Below, piece by piece: positions 15,421-24,159 of a stretch of DNA of 32,773 nt; within the stretch, counting starts at the first letter, position 1; every line of letters starts with the position of its first letter. The stretch spans positions 1 to 32,773 of the forward strand of contig JAEOSD010000011.1 of NCBI GenBank assembly GCA_016840545.1, in the 5' to 3' direction. The notes below the pieces were generated by a model, which saw nothing but the letters and a program-made list of their open reading frames with translations, was not told the DNA's origin and searched no databases. This DNA is from Promethearchaeota archaeon. Lineage in GTDB: Archaea; Asgardarchaeota; Lokiarchaeia; Sigyniarchaeales; SOKP01. The translations under genes and the position numbers were made by a program.

Positions 15421-17692
15421 CCCAATAATAGGGAAATTCTATACCATTTTCACTTTTAGAAGAACAAATTTTATTCATGTAATCCATACTATAATATTCT
15501 TCCATTTCTTCTTCTGTTAATCGTTCGAAAACGTCAAATCCGGTAAATGCCATGTAATTATCGTCTAATATTAAATAAATATCTGAATTTAGATACTCCT
15601 TCATTTGTTGTAATTTATTAGTACCATTTGGGTAGAAATGATCTGTTGGTTTAAAATAACCTTTTGGTGCTTGCTTGAAATCAATTAGATCGGATATTAA
15701 AATACTTTTATTATGTTCTTCATAAGGATATTCAAAATACATAACTACATAGGGAATTCCAAATTCACAAATTATAAAATTTACATCAGAAGTATAGCGT
15801 GAATACCATTGAAGGGAATATACTTCACGTTTATGTAGACTATATTCTTTATCGTCGACATCAAATAATTGATTTGAAAATTGGGCAAAAAAAGTAAAAA
15901 CAACGACACTTAAAATAAAAATTTTGATTTTAATCATAGTAATTGACTTTAATTTGATTAATTTATATAAATAAGATATAAAACCAAAAATTAAAACGGG
16001 GGAGATTAATAATAATATTCTTCCGGACCAAAATTGATGCAGAACAAACACATCCAGAGAAAAAGCAGCTAAATATATTACTATCATACCAAATAACCAT
16101 AATATTAACGATTTACCTCTTGGATTTTTTTGGAATAAAATTAACCCCCATGTTCCGAAAAAGATCATAATGAAAAATTCAAGCGCAATTAATAATCTTG
16201 AAAAATATAAATCAAGAAAATTATAATTCACTACTAAAACTGAAATAAGAAATATTGCACCGAATGATAAGAAAATTGGAAATATGAGTTTATCTTCTAT
16301 TTTTTTATAATATCCATATTTCTGACCCGAAATAACTAATTTAAATATCTTCTTTTCAAATTTAATTCCGCTTCGCAATTTTAAAACTATTAGAAATGCA
16401 ATGACACCTCCAATAACTAGAAAATACCAAGGTAAACCTAAAATATCAACAATAATCCAATGTGCACTTATTCCACTAATATTAAATAAAGTGACAAATG
16501 CTCCAATACAGATACATAAGATTATAAAATCTATTCCTCGCTTATAACTTCGAGCAAAATAAATTAGAAAAATGAAGGTAAATGATACCAAATATATTGT
16601 TGCTATAAGAGAGTGAGTAAATAAGGCACTAATATAGATTAAAATAATAAAAATATATGTGAAAGTTAAATTTGAGAATATTTCTTTCTTCGTAGGAGGT
16701 TCTTCTTTGATAAAGTTTTCTAACCTTGCATAAAGTAAAAAGAAAATGTATAAAGATTGAATGGATGCTAAAGATGTTGGCCAAAATTGATACATTGTAT
16801 TGCTAAAACCCAAAGAAGTAAATTCTACTAAAAAAACTCCTAAAATGGCTAAGTTACGGTTTTTAAAAATCCGCTTCAAAATATTAAAAATTAAAAGCCC
16901 TGAAACTAAAAATGTATAAAAAGAGAAATATTGTGCTAAAAGTAAATGATCTATTCCGGTAAAAAAATGAATTAATGCTGCAAATAAATGTAAACCTAAA
17001 GCACCAAAATATTGATCAACTGGCAAATAATTAAGATTATTTATTACTTTAGCCATAAAGATATGATACATCGCATCAGTACCATAAAAATAGCTGAATC
17101 TTACACCATTCATTATTGCCATCAATATTAAAAAGATTACTACTAATATTCCAGATAAAGGTATTCTTCTTTTAAAATAATTCAAAATAGAAAAACTCTC
17201 ATAAAATGATTGTTTATCAACGTTAAATTCTTCAACTTTTAAGAAAAGGGAAGTTTTAGTCCTTTCTTCATAAATAATGATATATATTAACAATGAAAAA
17301 TATATGATTAAGGTTAAAAGAAAGAAGAAATAGCCTGTAATAGGAATTTCAAAAAAATTTCCAAGATACGCAGATAAGATATAAAGAGTTAAATTCGCAA
17401 CTATCGTTAAGCTAATTTTTTCTAAAAAATTGAAATTCTTATTTCTAAATATTATAAAAAATAAAGGATAAAACGGTAAAAAAATAACAATGAAAGCTGT
17501 GCTAAGTAAACATATCAGTTTAAAAAAAAATTGAAGTACATACATATCATTTATTTCAAGAAAAACTGATATACCAATTAGATTGAGAAAAACTATAATA
17601 AAAGATAATAAAGATAAACCAAGTACGGTAATTTGTTTTCTTGTATAAATGAATAATATTATTTTATTTATGGTAATCCTTAGTTTACTCAT
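15413..17692 (-). CDS. GT-C-like polytopic membrane glycosyltransferase
   Basis: A 759-residue integral membrane protein with more than ten hydrophobic segments from about residue 20 to 610, followed by a ~150-residue soluble C-terminal domain (611-759). FYGTDAMYHIFMAK (202-215) places an Asp206 and His210 just after a membrane segment. This is like the acidic motif in the first extracytoplasmic loop of GT-C enzymes that use polyprenyl-phosphate sugars (PMT, ArnT, AglB-like). Aromatic and acidic residues are plentiful in the C-terminal domain, which is expected to face outside. No WWDYG-type motif of AglB/STT3 is seen, so I do not call it the oligosaccharyltransferase. It lies at the left end of the glycan cluster, 96 nt downstream of a UDP-sugar epimerase on the same strand. 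It could also be an uncharacterised transporter-like protein. Moderate confidence in GT-C, low in substrate. Confidence 0.6.
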   Translation of the reverse strand: MSKLRITINKIILFIYTRKQITVLGLSLLSFIIVFLNLIGISVFLEINDMYVLQFFFKLICLLSTAFIVIFLPFYPLFFIIFRNKNFNFLEKISLTIVANLTLYILSAYLGNFFEIPITGYFFFLLTLIIYFSLLIYIIIYEERTKTSLFLKVEEFNVDKQSFYESFSILNYFKRRIPLSGILVVIFLILMAIMNGVRFSYFYGTDAMYHIFMAKVINNLNYLPVDQYFGALGLHLFAALIHFFTGIDHLLLAQYFSFYTFLVSGLLIFNILKRIFKNRNLAILGVFLVEFTSLGFSNTMYQFWPTSLASIQSLYIFFLLYARLENFIKEEPPTKKEIFSNLTFTYIFIILIYISALFTHSLIATIYLVSFTFIFLIYFARSYKRGIDFIILCICIGAFVTLFNISGISAHWIIVDILGLPWYFLVIGGVIAFLIVLKLRSGIKFEKKIFKLVISGQKYGYYKKIEDKLIFPIFLSFGAIFLISVLVVNYNFLDLYFSRLLIALEFFIMIFFGTWGLILFQKNPRGKSLILWLFGMIVIYLAAFSLDVFVLHQFWSGRILLLISPVLIFGFISYLYKLIKLKSITMIKIKIFILSVVVFTFFAQFSNQLFDVDDKEYSLHKREVYSLQWYSRYTSDVNFIICEFGIPYVVMYFEYPYEEHNKSILISDLIDFKQAPKGYFKPTDHFYPNGTNKLQQMKEYLNSDIYLILDDNYMAFTGFDVFERLTEEEMEEYYSMDYMNKICSSKSENGIEFPYYWVI

Positions 17693-17788
17693 AGGATCAA
17701 ATCAACTATTCTCTTTTTAAATGTGAAAAATATTATAATAAATTAATCTTTTTTCTAATCAAAATTTTCTTTTTATATTGGTTATTTG

Positions 17789-18751
17789 TTATATATTAAT
17801 AGCATTTTTTCTTTTATACCATTCTAAATAATCTTTTAATCCACTTTCCTGATCATATTTCGGTTTGAAATTTAATAATTCTTTAGCTTTAGAGATATCA
17901 GCATAACTATTATCAATATCACCCGGGCGTGGGTCTGTGTAATTGATTTTCAGATTCTGTTTTTTTGTAATTTTTAGCATCAAATTTGCCAATTCAGTTA
18001 AATTTATAGGGCAACCGGCACCAATATTAAACAATTGTCCTGAAAAATCTTTTTCTACCACTAATAGGTTAGCTTGAATAATATCTTTAACATAAGTGAA
18101 GTCTCTTGAATTTTTGCCATCTCCAAATATAATTAAATCCTCATCTCTTATAATCCTTCCTAACCAAATCGCAATAACTCCACTATAAGGAGAATCCCTC
18201 TGCCTAGGTCCGTACACATTAAAATATCTTAAAATATTTGTTCTTAATCCGTAAATAAGTCTAAAAACCTCCATATACGCTTCACATGTTAATTTACTGA
18301 TACCATATGGAGATATTGGCTTTAATTTCATGTCTTCATCAAGCGGTAAGGTTGAAATATTACCATATACCGAAGAACTGGATGCGAATATTATTTTATC
18401 AATATCATTTTTTCTTGCAATGTTTAATATATTTAAAGTACCATTTATATTGACATTATTACAAGAATCTGGCATTAATATTGATTGAGGTACACTAGTA
18501 AATGCTGCTTGATGATAAATTATATCAATCTCTTTAGAAATTTCCAATAAATAATTAAAATCTCTAATATCGGTTTTATAAAATCGAAAATTTTTATTTT
18601 TTAAAGCCCATTCTAAGTTATCTAATCTCCCATTATATAGGTTATCAATTCCAACTACATTTGCTCCCAATTTAAGTAATTCATCTGTTAGATTACTTCC
18701 TATAAATCCAGCGGCTCCGGTGACTAAAATATTCTTTCCTTCAACAAGCAT
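17789..18751 (-). CDS. NAD-dependent UDP-sugar 4-epimerase (GalE/WbpP-like extended SDR)
   Basis: A 320-residue extended short-chain dehydrogenase. The NAD-binding loop is TGAAGFIG (11-18), the active-site Ser region SSSSVYG (124-130), and the catalytic pair Y149-x3-K153 (YGISK). NVYGPRQRDSPYSGVIAIW is typical of enzymes that epimerise UDP-hexose or UDP-N-acetylhexosamine at C4. It should feed UDP-Gal, UDP-GalNAc or an acidic derivative to the transferases nearby. It is on the minus strand upstream of the membrane glycosyltransferase and divergent from a second epimerase of a different subtype. The SDR class is certain; the sugar is not. Confidence 0.88.
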   Translation of the reverse strand: MLVEGKNILVTGAAGFIGSNLTDELLKLGANVVGIDNLYNGRLDNLEWALKNKNFRFYKTDIRDFNYLLEISKEIDIIYHQAAFTSVPQSILMPDSCNNVNINGTLNILNIARKNDIDKIIFASSSSVYGNISTLPLDEDMKLKPISPYGISKLTCEAYMEVFRLIYGLRTNILRYFNVYGPRQRDSPYSGVIAIWLGRIIRDEDLIIFGDGKNSRDFTYVKDIIQANLLVVEKDFSGQLFNIGAGCPINLTELANLMLKITKKQNLKINYTDPRPGDIDNSYADISKAKELLNFKPKYDQESGLKDYLEWYKRKNAINI

Positions 18752-18952
18752 AATCGAACAATTAATATTATAGCATATAATTCAAAAACGCAAAAAAAAT
18801 TTTAGCAATGTTTTTTTAAATTTTTCATTATTATTTAACTTACGATTTTTCTCTTGTTTAAAATCAAATAAAGAAAAGAAAACAATCCTTATTATTCTTA
18901 AAATTAAAATTTATTTTATAAATCTAACTATAAATCATAAAACTGATTTTCT

Positions 18953-19939
18953 ATGATAACTGAAAGCAGAATTTTAATCACAGGAGCGGCAGGCTTTATT
19001 GGATCACATTTAACTGAAGTTTTATTAAAAAATAATAATTATTTGATACTTCTAGATAATTTTAACGAATACTATAAAGGAAAAGAAGAAAGATTAAGAG
19101 ACATAATTAAAAACTATAAAAGTGAAGAAAATTATAAGTTAATAAAAGGAAATCTTTTAGATACTTCAATTTATAAACAAATCGATAAAGATATTGATTA
19201 TATTTTTCATTTAGCTGCTCAAGCAGGCGTAAGATATTCTATCAATAATCCAATTGAAGTTATAAACAATAATGTAATTAGTACCATTAAAATATATGAA
19301 TTTGCTTTAAATACGGAAAAACTTAAAAAATTGATATATGCTTCATCATCATCCGTATATGGAAATCCAAGTTATACGCCTTGTGATGAGGGTCATCAAA
19401 AAAATCCAATATCTCCGTATGCTTTATCAAAATTGACGGGAGAGATATATGCAGATTATTATTATCGTGAATTTGGAATACCTATTACGTCTTTAAGGTT
19501 TTATACGGTGTATGGTCCAAGAGGAAGACCTGATATGGCGATATATACGTTCTATAATTTAATGTTCCAAAATAAAGAAATAAGCATTTATGGAAATGGT
19601 GAACAACTTAGAGATTTTACCTATGTATCTGATATTATAGATGGACTAATTTTAGCAGGAGAAAAAGATGAATCTAAAGGTGAAGTCTTCAATCTAGGAT
19701 ATTCTAATCCGATAAGCGTGAATCAGTTAGTTGATAAAATGTATAAAATAACAAATAAAACTAAGAAGATTAAATATTTACAAAAACAAAAAGGGGATGT
19801 TAATATAACTCATTCAAATATAAATAAAGCTAAGAGGATATTGAATTTTAGACCAAAAATAGATATAGATGAAGGTTTAACTTTACAATATCATTGGCAA
19901 CTGGCTTTTTTTAATGGATCAAAGAAATATAGCTTATAA
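18953..19939 (+). CDS. UDP-glucuronate 4-epimerase-like extended SDR
   Basis: A 328-residue NAD-dependent epimerase. Visible are GAAGFIGSH (11-19), LAAQAGVRYSINNP (87-100), SSSSVYGN (131-138), the catalytic Y156-x3-K160 (YALSK), and RFYTVYGPRGRPDMA (182-196). The last motif and AGVRYS are characteristic of UDP-glucuronate 4-epimerases (UDP-GlcA to UDP-GalA). That suggests an acidic sugar in the glycan made here. It is divergent from the other epimerase across 201 nt; TTTTATAAAT at 18913-18922 may be its TATA box, close enough for a short leader. Specificity for the acid sugar is inferred from these motifs. Confidence 0.85.
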   Translation: MITESRILITGAAGFIGSHLTEVLLKNNNYLILLDNFNEYYKGKEERLRDIIKNYKSEENYKLIKGNLLDTSIYKQIDKDIDYIFHLAAQAGVRYSINNPIEVINNNVISTIKIYEFALNTEKLKKLIYASSSSVYGNPSYTPCDEGHQKNPISPYALSKLTGEIYADYYYREFGIPITSLRFYTVYGPRGRPDMAIYTFYNLMFQNKEISIYGNGEQLRDFTYVSDIIDGLILAGEKDESKGEVFNLGYSNPISVNQLVDKMYKITNKTKKIKYLQKQKGDVNITHSNINKAKRILNFRPKIDIDEGLTLQYHWQLAFFNGSKKYSL

Positions 19940-20111
19940 GTCTAAATATTCAGTTTTATAGAAGATAGTTAGGAAAAAATTCTGAAATTTTTAATAATCA
20001 ATTCTATAGATAATAAAAATAATTATATTCATATGTGTCATATTAAAACATAGATATTTATTTCTTAAAAAACAATAAAATAACCCAAATTTAAAAAAAA
20101 GAGCTTATTTC

Positions 20112-21074
20112 TTGATTATTAGAAGTATAAAGGGAAACAAATATATACAAAAACCCTCTCAAAAGCCTACAATTGCAAACCTATTTCAAGAATTGTATAA
20201 ATACATTGAAAATTTTAAAAATTTTGAAGATCAGGTAATAATTTCCATAGTTATACCTTTATATAATGAGGAAAAGACAATTAGGAAAGTTCTAGATTGT
20301 CTCCCCAACCATAATTCAATTGAAATTATCGTGGTTAATGATGATTCTACTGATAATAGTTTACACGAAATTGAAATAGTTCAATCCTATAGAAATATCA
20401 AAGTAATAAATCACAAAATCAATAGGGGATATGGAGCAGCTATAATGACAGGAATTAAACAAGCTAAGGGAAGAGTCATTGTTTCAATGGATTCTGATGG
20501 ACAACATAGCCCTGATGACCTTTTCACATTGGTAAAACCTATATTGGATGAGAGGGCAGATTATACAATTGGATCTAGATATCTTGGAACTTATTTTTAT
20601 CAATTACCTTTATCAACGCGATTAGGAGAATTATTTGTTGAAAAATTAATTCGAATCTTTTTTGGAAAAAAGATTATGAATAATCAAAATGGTTTTCGAG
20701 CTTTTAATAGAAAAATCTTACCAATATTTAATGATCTTAAATATGATGGATATGCGTTTTGTACGGAACAAATACTTAAAACTTCATTAGAAGGATATAA
20801 AATTAAAGAATGTCCAATTAAAGTCTATGATCGGAAGTATGGAACTTCTCATATTATTTTATCAAAATTAGCTATAAACATTGTCACCTTATTTTTTAAT
20901 TATATTATTAAGAAGATTAGAATAACTGTTATAAAGCGAGATAAATCTGGAACATTAAAAATTTATGAAAAATCCCTCAAGAGAAAAAAAGAATTACTTA
21001 ATTTAAAATTCAAAAAAGAATACACTTATTTGAATTCAATTATTTTTCTTGAACGAGGATATACAATTGCTTAG
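20112..21074 (+). CDS. GT2 polyprenyl-phosphate glycosyltransferase (DPM1-like), first of tandem pair
   Basis: A 320-residue GT-A-fold enzyme expected to transfer a sugar from a nucleotide sugar to dolichyl phosphate at the inner membrane face. IVIPLYNEEKTI (46-57), VNDDSTD (75-81), GYGAAIMTG (106-114) and the metal-binding DSDGQH (127-132) are the dolichyl-phosphate mannosyl/glucosyltransferase motifs. NNQNGFRAFNRK and CTEQILK follow. A hydrophobic stretch near the C-terminus (INIVTLFFNYII) could dip into the membrane but there is no full transmembrane domain. The start is uncertain: an in-frame stop upstream and no ATG before the core leave TTG at 20112 as the likely start. Its last ~60 residues are longer and more basic than in its downstream paralogue. 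It probably supplies dolichol-linked monosaccharide to the GT-C enzyme or the glycan assembly line. Confidence 0.88.
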   Translation: MIIRSIKGNKYIQKPSQKPTIANLFQELYKYIENFKNFEDQVIISIVIPLYNEEKTIRKVLDCLPNHNSIEIIVVNDDSTDNSLHEIEIVQSYRNIKVINHKINRGYGAAIMTGIKQAKGRVIVSMDSDGQHSPDDLFTLVKPILDERADYTIGSRYLGTYFYQLPLSTRLGELFVEKLIRIFFGKKIMNNQNGFRAFNRKILPIFNDLKYDGYAFCTEQILKTSLEGYKIKECPIKVYDRKYGTSHIILSKLAINIVTLFFNYIIKKIRITVIKRDKSGTLKIYEKSLKRKKELLNLKFKKEYTYLNSIIFLERGYTIA

Positions 21075-21160
21075 TAAGATTTATAATCTTAAGCTTTCCT
21101 CTAAAATTGTTAAATTTTAACTATTTTTAGCTATTTAATTAAATTTTTATTAAATTACCA

Positions 21161-21168
21161 TTTATATT
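21161..21168 (+). promoter_or_regulatory. TATA box of the second GT2 gene
   Basis: TTTATATT ends 55 nt before the TTG start at 21223, matching the spacing found for other genes in the window. It supports this TTG as the true start and suggests the two GT2 paralogues can be transcribed separately. Confidence 0.5.
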
Positions 21169-21222
21169 ATTATAATACTTAATATTTCAATAGAATTGGA
21201 ATTTTAGAATTAAGGTTTTAAT

Positions 21223-22065
21223 TTGAAAACTGCATCTAGTACTAATGCTACAAATATTGCTACAGAAAGGAAAATAATTAAAACCCGAAACAATTTTCAT
21301 AAATTTAATGATTTAATTAATTATCTTGAGAATCATAAAACTAACAGCGACACTGTGCTTCTTTCAATAATTCTTCCAATGTATAATGAAGAAAAAACAA
21401 TTCGTGCTGTATTAGAAAGTTTACCTAAGTATGATTTAATTGAGATAATTGTTATCGATGATCATTCTACAGATAATAGTATTAAAGAAATTGGGAAAGT
21501 AAATTCCCCAGAAAGAATAAATATATTACAACATAAGGAAAACAAAGGTTATGGGGGCGCTATAACTACGGGAATGAAACATGCAAAAGGAAAAGTTGTT
21601 GTCTGTATGGATAGCGATGGCCAACACAGCGCTGATGATCTATTCGATTTAATAAAACCAATTATCGAAGGTAAATCTGATATAGTAATTGGTTCAAGAT
21701 ATTTAGGTGCTTATAATTATCGTTTACCTTTATTAAGACAATTTGGAGAAATTCTGGCAGAGAAAATAATCAGAATATTATTCAACTTAAAAATAAAAAA
21801 TAATCAAAATGGTTTCCGTGCCTACAATAGGAAAGTTCTTAAAGTATTAAAAAATGCGAGATACCTTGATTATACTTATTGTACAGAGCAAATTTTAAAA
21901 GCTTCGATTTATGGCTTTAAAATTAAAGAATCCCCCATAAAAGTCTATGGTCGTCAACATGGTGCCTCAAAAATGACTATTATACGACTTGCACTTAATA
22001 TCTTTTCATGTATGTTAATATATTACTTTAAAAAAATCAAAATTAATTCTACAAATAAGCAATAA
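21223..22065 (+). CDS. GT2 polyprenyl-phosphate glycosyltransferase (DPM1-like), second of tandem pair
   Basis: A 280-residue paralogue of the preceding gene, alignable without large gaps from IILPMYNEEKTI (49-60) to the C-terminal basic helix. It keeps IDDHSTD (78-84), GYGGAITTG (109-117), DSDGQH (130-135), NNQNGFRAYNRK and YCTEQILK. It starts with TTG (TATA box 55 nt upstream), and the first ~40 residues are polar, Thr/Asn-rich and unlike the paralogue. Tandem copies of this enzyme may make different dolichyl-phosphate sugars. The next gene begins 81 nt later on the same strand and may share the transcript. Confidence 0.88.
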   Translation: MKTASSTNATNIATERKIIKTRNNFHKFNDLINYLENHKTNSDTVLLSIILPMYNEEKTIRAVLESLPKYDLIEIIVIDDHSTDNSIKEIGKVNSPERINILQHKENKGYGGAITTGMKHAKGKVVVCMDSDGQHSADDLFDLIKPIIEGKSDIVIGSRYLGAYNYRLPLLRQFGEILAEKIIRILFNLKIKNNQNGFRAYNRKVLKVLKNARYLDYTYCTEQILKASIYGFKIKESPIKVYGRQHGASKMTIIRLALNIFSCMLIYYFKKIKINSTNKQ

Positions 22066-22146
22066 GAAATTTTTCTCAAATTTTTTGAGATTTTTAATGC
22101 TAATAGAATCATAAAATTTTTGATTTGCTACTCCTATAATAATCCC

Positions 22147-23217
22147 ATGAAAAAAATAATTACCTGTATTGGAATTCGTCCAGATATTATACGTTTATCT
22201 CAAATAATCATGAAATTAGATAAATATTTTGAAAATATTCTTGTCGATAGTGGTCAGCATTACGATTATAATTTAAATAAAATCTTCTATGATCAACTAG
22301 GTGTCCGGATACCCGAATATAACCTTGATATTAAAAGTGGGACCCATGCCACTCAAGTAGCAAGACTTATGATTGAATTTGAGAAGGTGGTAATGCATTT
22401 AAATCCTGAATTTGTTATTGTTTTAGGAGATAATAATAGCAGTCTAGGGTTTGCGATAGCCACTTCTAAATTGAATATTCCCCTAGTCCACATAGAAGCG
22501 GGTATGAGAAGTAAAAACTGGCTTATGCCAGAAGAAAAAAATCGTAAAATAATCGATCATTTGGCTGATATGAATCTCTGTTATTTACCTGAACATAAAG
22601 AAAATCTAATAAGGGAAGGATTAAATCCAAGAAGATGTTGGGTTATAGGTAATCCTATTTTAGAAGTTGTAAACGCAGTAGAAACGACATTTAAACAAGA
22701 TAAACCGTTTTACCTAGTCACATGTCATAGAGCTGAAAATACGGAGATGAAAGAAAACCTCGAAACTATATTAAAATTTTTAGGAGAGTTATATGAAAGA
22801 AAAAATGTAGAAATAAAATTCATTCTTATGCCAAAAACTAAGAATATGATGGAAAAATATGGCTTAAAGTTTCCAAAAGGTATTAATCCGATTCCTCCTC
22901 AAGGTTTTATAGAATTCCTTGGTATGGAAAAAGAAGCACAGTTAGTTTTAACTGATAGTGGGACCGTTGTTGAAGAGTGTGCCATTCTAGGAACCCCATG
23001 TATGACAATAAGAGAAAGTACTGAAAGGATTGATTTAATTGAACTTGGTGTAAACGTATTAACTGGTATAGATAATAATCAAATGCTTGATTCAGCAGAA
23101 TTAGCATTATCTCGTAAAGTTGAACCCGTATCTCATTATGGTAAAAATATATCTGATAAAATTTGTAATATATTGATAGGAAATTCTTTAAACTTCTATA
23201 AAAACTATGAAAGGTAG
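22147..23217 (+). CDS. UDP-GlcNAc 2-epimerase-like enzyme (WecB/MnaA/CapG family)
   Basis: A 356-residue protein of the non-hydrolysing UDP-N-acetylglucosamine 2-epimerase family, which makes UDP-ManNAc or a related 2-epimer. I chose the ATG at 22147, not the in-frame TTG at 22120, because MKKIITCIGIRPDII aligns with the family start (MKxLxxxGTRPE). Motifs: DSGQHYD (34-40), PLVHIEAGMRS (112-122), PEEKNRKIIDHLAD (128-141), TCHRAEN (192-198), LTDSGT (268-273) and RESTER (289-294). Two positions differ from the standard: IGIRPD instead of GTRPE, and GDNNSS (94-99) where GDT is common. That leans towards the subgroup acting on modified amino sugars (WbpI or CapG). It lies in a run with the reductase/epimerase genes that follow on the opposite strand. 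Confidence 0.88.
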   Translation: MKKIITCIGIRPDIIRLSQIIMKLDKYFENILVDSGQHYDYNLNKIFYDQLGVRIPEYNLDIKSGTHATQVARLMIEFEKVVMHLNPEFVIVLGDNNSSLGFAIATSKLNIPLVHIEAGMRSKNWLMPEEKNRKIIDHLADMNLCYLPEHKENLIREGLNPRRCWVIGNPILEVVNAVETTFKQDKPFYLVTCHRAENTEMKENLETILKFLGELYERKNVEIKFILMPKTKNMMEKYGLKFPKGINPIPPQGFIEFLGMEKEAQLVLTDSGTVVEECAILGTPCMTIRESTERIDLIELGVNVLTGIDNNQMLDSAELALSRKVEPVSHYGKNISDKICNILIGNSLNFYKNYER

Positions 23218-23240
23218 TTTTTAAAGAGATTTAATTCATT

Positions 23241-24140
23241 CTAGAATTTATCCCTATTTTTTAATATATAATCTTTAAGTTCTGAAATAGCGATTTTTAT
23301 ATCTTTTTTTTCAATAACTTTATCTAATTCTGTATATTTTGTAGCAAGTGATCGGTCTACTTTCTGTTCTGGTTTATTAACTCTATTAATTTTTAACTCT
23401 TTTTCAAAAATCTCATTGAATACTTGCATTAACTGATACTTATTGACTATATTATTAGGTATATAGTGATGGATATAGGATTCATGTAGTAATTCGTCAT
23501 AAATGTTAGTTGATATTATTTTTTCACACAATTTCGCAAATTGAAGAGTAGTTACACCGTTCCATGTATGATGCTCAAAACCTCCAATTGTGCCTCCATT
23601 AGGTTGACTTAAAAACCATTCGAGTAAAAAAGAAGTTTCCTTTTTGAATTCAGGTCCAATAATAGAGCATCTTATTATTAACATTGATCCATCAAACACT
23701 TCACCAAGACTTTTTGATTTACCATATACATCTAATGGGTCATGTGGATCTTCTTCGTTGTATTTACCTTTATTTCCAGAATATACACAATCTGTTCCAA
23801 TTTGAATTATATTAATATTATGTTTTTTAGTATAACTGGCTAATTTCCATGGAAAATCAGCATTTATTTGGATTGCCCGTTTAACTCCTTCAGGATCGTC
23901 ATCTTTAGAGAAAGGTTTAGTAATTCCTATACAATTAATAATATATTCAATTTCTAAATCAAGAAATTGTTTATTTTCCAATTGATTAATGTTATTAGCA
24001 TCAAAAAGATATATATTATCATTTAAAAATTTTGGATTTCTCACAGTACCATATACGGTAAAATCAGGATTTTTTGAAAGATAATCAAAAACCATCGAAC
24101 CTAACATTCCACTTATGCCAAGAACTAAAATATTTGTCAT
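23241..24140 (-). CDS. RmlD-like NAD(P)-dependent sugar reductase (SDR)
   Basis: A 299-residue SDR related to dTDP-4-dehydrorhamnose reductase (RmlD) and to the reductase domain of CapF-like enzymes. Visible: GISGMLGS (8-15), IGTDCVYSG (114-122) and the catalytic Y139-x3-K143 (YGKSK). It would reduce a 4-keto (deoxy) nucleotide sugar. An in-frame GTG at 24152 would add four residues, but the ATG at 24140 fits the Rossmann strand and has a GGAGAGTGA site just upstream, so I use the ATG. The gene starts 19 nt after the stop of the SDR-cupin fusion, so the two are almost surely one operon. It converges on the 2-epimerase gene with 23 nt between stops. Confidence 0.82.
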   Translation of the reverse strand: MTNILVLGISGMLGSMVFDYLSKNPDFTVYGTVRNPKFLNDNIYLFDANNINQLENKQFLDLEIEYIINCIGITKPFSKDDDPEGVKRAIQINADFPWKLASYTKKHNINIIQIGTDCVYSGNKGKYNEEDPHDPLDVYGKSKSLGEVFDGSMLIIRCSIIGPEFKKETSFLLEWFLSQPNGGTIGGFEHHTWNGVTTLQFAKLCEKIISTNIYDELLHESYIHHYIPNNIVNKYQLMQVFNEIFEKELKINRVNKPEQKVDRSLATKYTELDKVIEKKDIKIAISELKDYILKNRDKF

Positions 24141-24148
24141 CCTAATTC

Positions 24149-24157
24149 TCACTCTCC
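24149..24157 (-). promoter_or_regulatory. Shine-Dalgarno-like site deciding the RmlD-like start
   Basis: GGAGAGTGA on the minus strand lies between the stop of the SDR-cupin gene and the ATG at 24140, 8 nt before that ATG. It overlaps the alternative GTG start at 24152, which argues for translation from the ATG. Confidence 0.45.
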
Positions 24158-24159
24158 AT

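Noticed and set aside
15413-17692. AglB/STT3 oligosaccharyltransferase
   Set aside because: No WWDYG-like or DK/MI-type motif was found in the C-terminal domain.
22120-22146. TTG start adding nine residues to the 2-epimerase
   Set aside because: The added residues (ICYSYNNP) precede the family N-terminus; the ATG at 22147 begins exactly at the first beta strand.
24141-24152. GTG start of the RmlD-like reductase
   Set aside because: It overlaps a GGAGAGTGA site well placed for the ATG at 24140, which begins at the Rossmann strand.
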